From Candidatus Poseidoniaceae archaeon (GTDB lineage Archaea; Thermoplasmatota; Poseidoniia; Poseidoniales; Poseidoniaceae), in assembly GCA_022425585.1 (NCBI GenBank), contig JAKMFF010000336.1, positions 1-5,795 on the forward strand: a stretch of 5,795 bases of DNA, given 5' to 3'. The position numbers and the translations under genes were made by a program. A model generated the notes under the pieces. That model made no database searches. It was given only the letters and a program-made list of their open reading frames with translations, and was not told the origin of the DNA. Positions within the stretch are counted from its first letter, which is position 1. Each line of letters opens with the position of its first letter. This document shows, piece after piece, positions 1 to 5,357 of the stretch.

Positions 1-224
1 GTCATGCAGCCAATCTCATATGGTTCAAGTTGCTTTGCCTCTGGAATGTTAGCTAGAGAAATAACATGTGGTTTAGGATTTATTCGCCATTTGTAATTTG
101 GTAAAACATCAGTTCCCCCAGCAACCCAATCAAAGGTTTCTCCTTCAGCAATAATGTTTGAAGCAATCGTTATGGCTTCCGCAATGGAGTTTGGATGATG
201 TAAAGTGAAAGGCGGCATCAACAT
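1..224 (-). CDS. FAD-binding (medium) subunit of a molybdenum hydroxylase, N-terminal part only
   Basis: Reading the minus strand from the ATG at 224-222 gives 74 complete codons that stay open to the left edge, so the rest of the gene (usually about 280-330 residues) is missing. The protein begins MLMPPFTLHHPNSIAEAI and carries AGGTDVLPNYK at residues 35-45, the FAD pyrophosphate-binding loop of the PCMH-type domain found in CoxM, XdhB and HcrB proteins; a typical 'VISLANIPE' strand follows at 54-62. Its role would be to hold FAD and exchange electrons between the [2Fe-2S] subunit and an external partner. The start codon overlaps the stop of the large subunit (TAATG) and has a strong ribosome-binding site, so it is the third gene of the operon. 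The form GGTD-[VL]-LPN is the one I associate with 4-hydroxybenzoyl-CoA reductase beta subunits. The Cys-rich [4Fe-4S] insertion that would confirm this lies beyond the edge. Confidence 0.9.
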   Translation of the reverse strand, partial: MLMPPFTLHHPNSIAEAITIASNIIAEGETFDWVAGGTDVLPNYKWRINPKPHVISLANIPEAKQLEPYEIGCM

Positions 225-3025
225 TAAGCATCATCTCCCATTTCCCGCTGAGTTTTCTTTAGCCAGGCTTTACCTGCAAGGCCTAACTCTGCTAGTTGCT
301 CTGGATCCGGTTCAGTCGCCATCCTCCAGCCATCAACTTGGTCTTCTAGTGGAATATTAGGGTCAAACCCAAACAATACCCCGTTAACATAGTGAGAGGT
401 GTCTTCTGTTCTTTGACGCGCCTTATCTCTAACTTTGTGTTCTGCTGCGCGTTGCATAAGTGGCTCTTGCATTGGACCGTATTCCAATCTTGGTGATGGT
501 AGATGTAAACTATCTTCTAGTTTGAGCGATCTTCTCTTCCTCTCAATGCCTTTGAAAACTACATCGGGAGTGAGCGGTAAATCTCTGAAACGGACACCAA
601 CTGCATCGTAAACAGCATTGACAACCGCAGGCAAAATTGGCAATAGCGGCCCTTCTCCGGCTTCCTTGGCGCCAAATGGCCCTTCAGGATCACAAGATTC
701 AATGATTATTGGTTCAACGTGCGGCATTTCGTGAATTGAAGGGATTTTGTAGTCCAGTAAATTTGCGTTTTGTAGATGTCCAGTGCGCCCATAAACCATT
801 TTTTCAGACAAAACTTGGCCAAGACCCATGTGGCATGACCCGATTATTTGCCCCTTTACCGCCAATGGGTTGAGCGCTTTTCCACAATCGTGAGCAGCCC
901 AAACATTAGTACATTTTACCAAACCAAGTTCAACATCGACATCAACTTCGGCTACATATGATGAAAATGAATAAGCGGGAGCTAATCCTGCTGCAGCTCC
1001 TTTGTGGACACCACCCATTGGTGGTGAACGGTAAGCACCACTAGCAATCAGGGCACCCTTATCCTCCTGTGCCTTGTGCAACGCTTGAAGATAAGAAACA
1101 CCAATTGAAGGGTCGTGTTTGTAGTAGATTCTACGGTCATTTAAGACAAGTGTATTTGGGTGATATCCTAGTATATCCCAAGCTGCGTTTAGAATTTGTT
1201 CCCTGATTTCTAAAGCAGCTCTAATTGCAGCATTAGCATTCATGAAAGTCACTCTGCTGGAATACGAACCCAAGTCTACAGGTGAGGTGTCACTCTCATG
1301 ACTTCTAACATGGATCATTTCAATTGGTAAAGCTAAAACTTCAGCAACCACTTGAGCAACAGCTGTTGTTGAACCTTGACCAATATCTGCAGCACCAGTA
1401 TGAACCGTTACTCCACCATCCATGTCGACTTGAATGTGAACAGTGGCATGGGGGAATCGGTTTGGATCCCAGTGAATTGGTAGACCCGAACCAGAGATGA
1501 AAAACCCACACCCGACACCAATACCTTTGCCTAACGGCAATTTGCGGAATTTATTATCCCAATCTGAACCTTCTCTGACCTTTTCAAGTGCCTCTCTCAT
1601 GCCATTGGAAGTGATTCTAAATCCAGTTATAGTCCTGCTGTGAGGAGGTAGTAAGTTAGCCAAACGTAGGTCAATTGGATCAACCTGCATTTGCTCTGCC
1701 ATCTCATCTAAACCGACTTCAACAGCACAGCGCGTATTGACTGCTCCATGGCCACGCATTGCACCAGATGCTGGTTTATTTGTCCAAACTCTTGCACCCG
1801 TATAATGAAATGACCCTAACTCGTAAGGAGCAGTTGCTAAAACTCCATTGTAATACGATGTCACGTGGCCGAAGGAAGCAAATCCCCCTCCATCGATAAG
1901 TGCATCAATATCAAACCCGGATATACGTCCTGAGTCATCAGCAGTCATCTTAACCTCGATATCGCTGGGGTGACGACCACGATTTATCCAATACACTTCT
2001 TCACGGTCGAAGGTGATTCTAACTGGCCTTCCTGACTTTCTTGACAAGATTGCGGCACACATCTCATGAGGGAATGGATCCGACTTACCCCCAAAGCCGC
2101 CACCAACAAATGTTCTAATGACGTTGATTTGATGCATTGGAACCTCTAATACGGTAGATAGGGCACGGTGAGTGTAATGAGGAACTTGTTGAGGAGTGTA
2201 AAGTTGAAGACGTCCGTTAGGGTCCCAGTGAGCGACAACTGCATGTGGTTCGGTAAAACCGTGATGAACGCCTTCCATAGACCATTTACCATGTGATGCT
2301 GCATGTGGATTATCAACTAAAGAACGATCACCAAATTCTTGAAACACACGCTTCTGGACATTGGTTCTAGAAAGATGATACTTACCTCGCCAATGAATCG
2401 GTTCATCAACTTCTTCTAGGCCCTTCTTACGGTCAAATACTGGCTCTAAAATTTCCCACTCAATGTCAAATAAAGCAAGAGCCTCAATTGCTATTGCTTC
2501 AGTTTCAGCACATACACAAGCGACCAAATCCCCCATATGTCGCACCTTTTCAACCGACATAGCGTGCTCATCCTTGGTAACGGGTAGAACGCCAAAACGA
2601 TTTGTTGCATCTTGACCAGTGGCAACTGAGATTACCCCCGGTAATGCTTCGACTCTAGTTGTGTCAATGGAAATTATCTTGGCATAGTGATGTGGTGAAC
2701 GTAGAATTTTACCAATTGTTTCATTGGCCAGCCTAACATCATCTCCATACCATGCTTGCCCAGTTACTTTAGCGTTTGAATCAACTAACTGTAGAGGTTT
2801 ACCAACTACAGTTCCAGTCCTAATACGGTCGTGGATGTGTGAGCCCGCTGGTTGTGGCTCTTTACCTCCCACAGATTCTGGAATGAAATTGAGATCTCTT
2901 GGCTCCATTACAGGATTCGAACCACCTGAACCTGGTGGAGGAAACTTTTGCTGGCCAGCAACACGCTTGCCATCTCTTCTCTTACCAGGAGATTTACCGG
3001 GTTGTTGTCGATATCCGCCTGACAT
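224..3025 (-). CDS. Molybdopterin-binding large subunit of a xanthine-oxidase-family enzyme, HcrA-like (aromatic acyl-CoA reductase/dehydrogenase branch)
   Basis: This is the catalytic subunit, 933 residues from the ATG at 3025. A GTG at 3034 overlaps the upstream stop as GTGA and would add three residues; I prefer the ATG because GTGAT, a partial Shine-Dalgarno, sits 4 nt before it. Domains are a low-complexity G/P/K/Q-rich head (about 1-67), the a/b hammerhead domain (about 75-210, with VDSNAKVTGQAWYGDD), then the two molybdopterin-binding domains. Landmarks are GGGFGGK (308-314), RGHG (424-427), DIGQG with the cofactor Gln at 550, DLGSYSSR (584-591) and FGAKEAGEG with the catalytic Glu at 791. 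RGHG and DLGSYSSR resemble 4-hydroxybenzoyl-CoA reductase alpha subunits. The Cys loop of form I CO dehydrogenase and the RGFG of xanthine dehydrogenase are absent. A tail of about 108 residues (826-933) follows the normal family end, making the protein some 150 residues longer than HcrA. Mo-hydroxylase subunit: very sure. Substrate: unknown. Confidence 0.95.
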   Translation of the reverse strand: MSGGYRQQPGKSPGKRRDGKRVAGQQKFPPPGSGGSNPVMEPRDLNFIPESVGGKEPQPAGSHIHDRIRTGTVVGKPLQLVDSNAKVTGQAWYGDDVRLANETIGKILRSPHHYAKIISIDTTRVEALPGVISVATGQDATNRFGVLPVTKDEHAMSVEKVRHMGDLVACVCAETEAIAIEALALFDIEWEILEPVFDRKKGLEEVDEPIHWRGKYHLSRTNVQKRVFQEFGDRSLVDNPHAASHGKWSMEGVHHGFTEPHAVVAHWDPNGRLQLYTPQQVPHYTHRALSTVLEVPMHQINVIRTFVGGGFGGKSDPFPHEMCAAILSRKSGRPVRITFDREEVYWINRGRHPSDIEVKMTADDSGRISGFDIDALIDGGGFASFGHVTSYYNGVLATAPYELGSFHYTGARVWTNKPASGAMRGHGAVNTRCAVEVGLDEMAEQMQVDPIDLRLANLLPPHSRTITGFRITSNGMREALEKVREGSDWDNKFRKLPLGKGIGVGCGFFISGSGLPIHWDPNRFPHATVHIQVDMDGGVTVHTGAADIGQGSTTAVAQVVAEVLALPIEMIHVRSHESDTSPVDLGSYSSRVTFMNANAAIRAALEIREQILNAAWDILGYHPNTLVLNDRRIYYKHDPSIGVSYLQALHKAQEDKGALIASGAYRSPPMGGVHKGAAAGLAPAYSFSSYVAEVDVDVELGLVKCTNVWAAHDCGKALNPLAVKGQIIGSCHMGLGQVLSEKMVYGRTGHLQNANLLDYKIPSIHEMPHVEPIIIESCDPEGPFGAKEAGEGPLLPILPAVVNAVYDAVGVRFRDLPLTPDVVFKGIERKRRSLKLEDSLHLPSPRLEYGPMQEPLMQRAAEHKVRDKARQRTEDTSHYVNGVLFGFDPNIPLEDQVDGWRMATEPDPEQLAELGLAGKAWLKKTQREMGDDA
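230..238 (-). promoter_or_regulatory. Shine-Dalgarno site of the FAD subunit gene
   Basis: The minus strand reads GGAGATGAT here, matching eight of nine bases of GGAGGTGAT, the complement of the archaeal/bacterial 16S rRNA 3' end. It ends 5 nt before the ATG at 224. It lies inside the last codons of the large subunit gene, so translation of the FAD subunit is probably coupled to that of the large subunit. It favours the ATG at 224 over the second in-frame ATG at 218. Confidence 0.65.
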
Positions 3026-3030
3026 AGTAA

Positions 3031-3645
3031 TCACTTCGCATGGCCGGGTGGCATCGATGGTTCTCCGGGGCCGCTGGGATGTGGATCTGGATGTGGTTCG
3101 CTAGCTGCCTTTGGAGTAGCATTCTCCCCGCGATGAATCTTAGCTGCTTCTTGGATTGAGTCGACAATCTGTTGGTAACCAGTACAACGGCACAGATTTC
3201 CTTCAATCGCTTCCGATATCTCATCATTAGAAGGACTTGGATTAGAGTCCAATAAGGCTTGAGAAGCAACTAGGAACCCAGGCGTACAAAATCCACATTG
3301 TGAGCCGCCAAATTTAGCAAAGCACGCTTGTATTGGAGCCAAATGTGCTCCGTCAGCCAGGCCTTCGACGGTAATTATTTCACTGCCATTAACTTGCCCA
3401 GCAAGGCATAAACATGACAGTCTCGGTTCGCCATCAATCATGACGGTGCAACAGCCACAAGTCCCTAAATCGCATCCACGTTTGACTCCGAGTGTGCCGA
3501 CTTGATCTCTTAACACATCTAGCAAGACTGCGTTAGAATTAATCAGCAACTCTACATCCTTTTGGTTAACTTTTGATTGCCAGACGGTTTTTGGAGCACT
3601 TGGCGTCATTTTCACATATTCGGTACCAACCACATGCTCACCCAT
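3031..3645 (-). CDS. [2Fe-2S] small subunit of the molybdenum hydroxylase
   Basis: Electron-transfer subunit, 204 residues from the ATG at 3645. It has both iron-sulphur domains of the family. The plant-ferredoxin-like cluster has Cys58-x4-Cys63-x2-Cys66 plus Cys78 (GCDLGTCGCCTV then SCLC). The four-helix domain has CGFC at Cys117/120 and CRC at Cys152/154. It passes electrons between the molybdenum site and FAD. An extra Cys65 sits directly before the ligand Cys66. The last 30 or so residues form a Pro/His/Gly-rich tail containing PHPDPHP, encoded by a short imperfect repeat; the conserved core ends near residue 172. The open frame runs upstream to 3729 inside the acyltransferase gene, but those extra 28 residues look unrelated to the family. 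An alternative start at 3609 (MTPSAPK) is possible. The gene heads the operon: the large subunit begins within a few bases of its TGA, and the order small-large-medium is the one I recall for hbaBCD-type 4-hydroxybenzoyl-CoA reductases. Confidence 0.95.
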   Translation of the reverse strand: MGEHVVGTEYVKMTPSAPKTVWQSKVNQKDVELLINSNAVLLDVLRDQVGTLGVKRGCDLGTCGCCTVMIDGEPRLSCLCLAGQVNGSEIITVEGLADGAHLAPIQACFAKFGGSQCGFCTPGFLVASQALLDSNPSPSNDEISEAIEGNLCRCTGYQQIVDSIQEAAKIHRGENATPKAASEPHPDPHPSGPGEPSMPPGHAK

Positions 3646-3670
3646 ATCATCCTGCAAATAGATGCATATC

Positions 3671-3677
3671 AATATAG
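3671..3677 (-). promoter_or_regulatory. Possible archaeal TATA box for the molybdenum hydroxylase operon
   Basis: The 52-bp gap between the acyltransferase stop and the small subunit ATG is A/T-rich and contains CTATATT on the minus strand, centred about 29 bp before the ATG at 3645. That is the spacing expected for an archaeal TATA box when the transcript starts at or very near the start codon (leaderless). No clear BRE is seen upstream, and the only ribosome-binding-like bases (AGGATGAT) abut the ATG with no spacer. If the genome is bacterial instead, this reading is wrong. Confidence 0.35.
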
Positions 3678-3697
3678 GGATGAATTGAATAATATTA

Positions 3698-5284
3698 CTA
3701 GCGCAGAGTGACGTGTTTGAAATCATCATCCCCAGTTTGTGGCTCTTGCCATTCAGGGTCTCCTGGAAGTACCAAACTATTACCTAAACCGATTAACATA
3801 CCGCCGATTTCTCTTTGTCTCTTTTGCAAACCGTCCCAATCCAACTCGTTTTGGCGCCAATTTTTCCATCGCTTCAGGGACCGCCAACTTCTTACTAATC
3901 TTGAATAGAGATTCATGTGCATTTTCCCAGAAATAGGCCACCATACGAGTAATATGAGGAACATTAATACAGGATTAATTTGGGTAAAGTAAGCCAATAA
4001 CCAGTGCTTATTGAGAAGTATAAATAAAGGACTTGAATTTGCTAAAAATAGCACAGTGATCGATAATGATGCAAAAATCCACCAGATTGGAAACATAATC
4101 ACTGCTGTAGCAATCTTCATTGTGCCATAAATTGATTGCGATATCCCTTTCTTTTTGAAATGCCACATAGTTAGGTAATTGGCTTGGTATGGTGGCACAT
4201 TACCCAATACTGCGCTCCATGTCACCAATCCTAGCATCCAAGCCGCTGACCATATCCAAGCGGTTAGTGCAATTAGATAACCAACCATAGTTGGTTTCTG
4301 GGGCTTGGCAGCAACATCAAATGGAGTAATACCCATTTCTTCAAGTTCGGTAAAATGGAGTTTGGATTTTTCAACAAGTGGCGCTATTTCCTCTGGCTTA
4401 TGATTGGACATATACTCCCAACCTGCGCGTAATCTTCTAGCCCCAATGACTGACTCAGCAAAACTAGGACGAGTGATTTTATTGCCACTTTGAATCGCTC
4501 TTTCTGCATATACAACGCTTCTTCCTTGCCAAATCAATCGACGTTCTTCCCAGGACGTTTTTGACAAGCTAGCCCTCTTAAGTTCTTCTTCTATAGATTC
4601 TGTAACTACTTTAGTCCAGGCGATGTCAAGTTGTTTTTGCTGTTCAAAATCTTCTACTGTATCTGGAATTTTAGGCAATTCCATTGGTCGTTCTAGAATT
4701 ACTGCGCCTCTTTCTCTAAACTTTTGTGAATTTGAATAATGTAATCCGACAGGCACTATTCTTGGCGGAGATTTATTTTGTAATTTAGCATCTCTAAGGG
4801 CGATTAAAATAATCCTAGCAGCGCCAGTTTTGGCTTTACTGACCTTTGAATCAGTGTGAGTTTTACCTTCTGGGAACAATAGTAATCTTCCCCCATTAGA
4901 AATTTCTCGGCCGACATCTTGAAGCATTTGTGAGTTTTTTATTCGTGATTTCTCGACATCATCACTATCAGATGCTCGATAGATTGGCAGGGCACCACCT
5001 GCTCTAATCATTCTTCCAAGTATTGGAATTTTGAACAGTGTATGTTTAGCAAGAATAGAGAGTCTTCCAGGTAAAGAAGCATGTAGTAAAATCGGATCTA
5101 TTAGCCCACTAGGATGCCAAGCAATGAACATAACACCGCCGTCGTGCGGCATATTTTCATTATCAACCACATCTAATTCTCTAAACCAAACCGACATTAA
5201 AGAACGGGAAAACCTTCGTAAAATACGGTAAGTAAACCCTAATTTTGGTTGGGCATCGCCTTTAGGGTCACCCAACCAAGACAT
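3698..5284 (-). CDS. PlsC-family glycerolipid acyltransferase with C-terminal membrane domain
   Basis: Predicted membrane-bound acyltransferase moving an acyl group to glycerol-3-phosphate, lysophosphatidate or a related acceptor; 528 residues. PlsC/LPLAT motifs appear in order: AWHPSGLID (His57 to Asp63), the block II equivalent PIYR (100-103), FPEGKTH (137-143) and IVPVGLHY (176-183). The catalytic motif is H-x5-D rather than the common H-x4-D, a spacing I associate with Sct1/Gpt2-like glycerol-3-phosphate acyltransferases and some bacterial relatives. A charged middle region (about 205-325) is followed by hydrophobic stretches near 332-360, 387-415, 417-433 and 434-451, probably three or four membrane spans, then a basic, Trp-rich patch and an acidic end. 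Simple PlsC enzymes are about 200-300 residues, so this belongs to the long type. The gene ends in tandem stops TAG TAA. No Shine-Dalgarno precedes the ATG at 5284, which fits a leaderless message. Acceptor and acyl donor are not readable from sequence. Confidence 0.9.
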   Translation of the reverse strand: MSWLGDPKGDAQPKLGFTYRILRRFSRSLMSVWFRELDVVDNENMPHDGGVMFIAWHPSGLIDPILLHASLPGRLSILAKHTLFKIPILGRMIRAGGALPIYRASDSDDVEKSRIKNSQMLQDVGREISNGGRLLLFPEGKTHTDSKVSKAKTGAARIILIALRDAKLQNKSPPRIVPVGLHYSNSQKFRERGAVILERPMELPKIPDTVEDFEQQKQLDIAWTKVVTESIEEELKRASLSKTSWEERRLIWQGRSVVYAERAIQSGNKITRPSFAESVIGARRLRAGWEYMSNHKPEEIAPLVEKSKLHFTELEEMGITPFDVAAKPQKPTMVGYLIALTAWIWSAAWMLGLVTWSAVLGNVPPYQANYLTMWHFKKKGISQSIYGTMKIATAVIMFPIWWIFASLSITVLFLANSSPLFILLNKHWLLAYFTQINPVLMFLILLVWWPISGKMHMNLYSRLVRSWRSLKRWKNWRQNELDWDGLQKRQREIGGMLIGLGNSLVLPGDPEWQEPQTGDDDFKHVTLR

Positions 5285-5309
5285 ATAGCATGGTCAATGC
5301 GTATTACTC

Positions 5310-5337
5310 TTTACTCCACCGCCGAAGAGGAAGTAAA
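5310..5337 (-). repeat. Imperfect inverted repeat in the gap before the acyltransferase gene
   Basis: The 73-bp gap between 5357 and 5285 contains TTTACTCC (5310-5317) facing GGAAGTAAA (5329-5337), which would pair as an 8-bp stem with one bulged base and an 11-nt loop. On the minus strand the stretch just after the upstream stop is pyrimidine-rich (CATTTTACTTCCTCTTC), so it could help end the upstream transcript, but no T-run follows the hairpin. It could equally be chance. I saw no convincing TATA box for the acyltransferase in this gap; GTAAAGAGTAATAC near 5301-5314 is a weak candidate. Confidence 0.25.
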
Positions 5338-5357
5338 ATGTTGAGTTTTGGCTGAAA

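Noticed and set aside
3031..3034. Possible programmed frameshift fusing the small and large subunits at the GTGA overlap
   Set aside because: No slippery heptamer precedes the stop (the codons are CAT GCG AAG TGA), and the large subunit has its own start and ribosome-binding bases.
2724..3104. Open frame of 126 codons on the plus strand
   Set aside because: It is antisense to the large subunit N-terminus and small subunit tail. The frame is open because of the Pro/Gly-rich coding bias there, and there is no plausible motif.
2994..3269. Open frame of 91 codons on the minus strand overlapping the small subunit gene and the large subunit start
   Set aside because: It lies in another frame over the Fe-S subunit, whose Cys motifs are unmistakable. 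The predicted protein has no recognisable features, so it is a shadow.
224..3645. Form I CO dehydrogenase (coxSL) assignment
   Set aside because: The active-site loop with the Cys that binds copper in CoxL is absent; the corresponding stretch reads AMRGHGAVN. The gene order is also not medium-small-large.
3646..3729. Upstream extension of the small subunit to the ATG at 3729
   Set aside because: It would overlap the acyltransferase end by about 30 bp and add a hydrophobic leader (IIQFIPILICIYL) that cytoplasmic Fe-S subunits of this family do not carry. The A/T-rich gap is better explained as a promoter.
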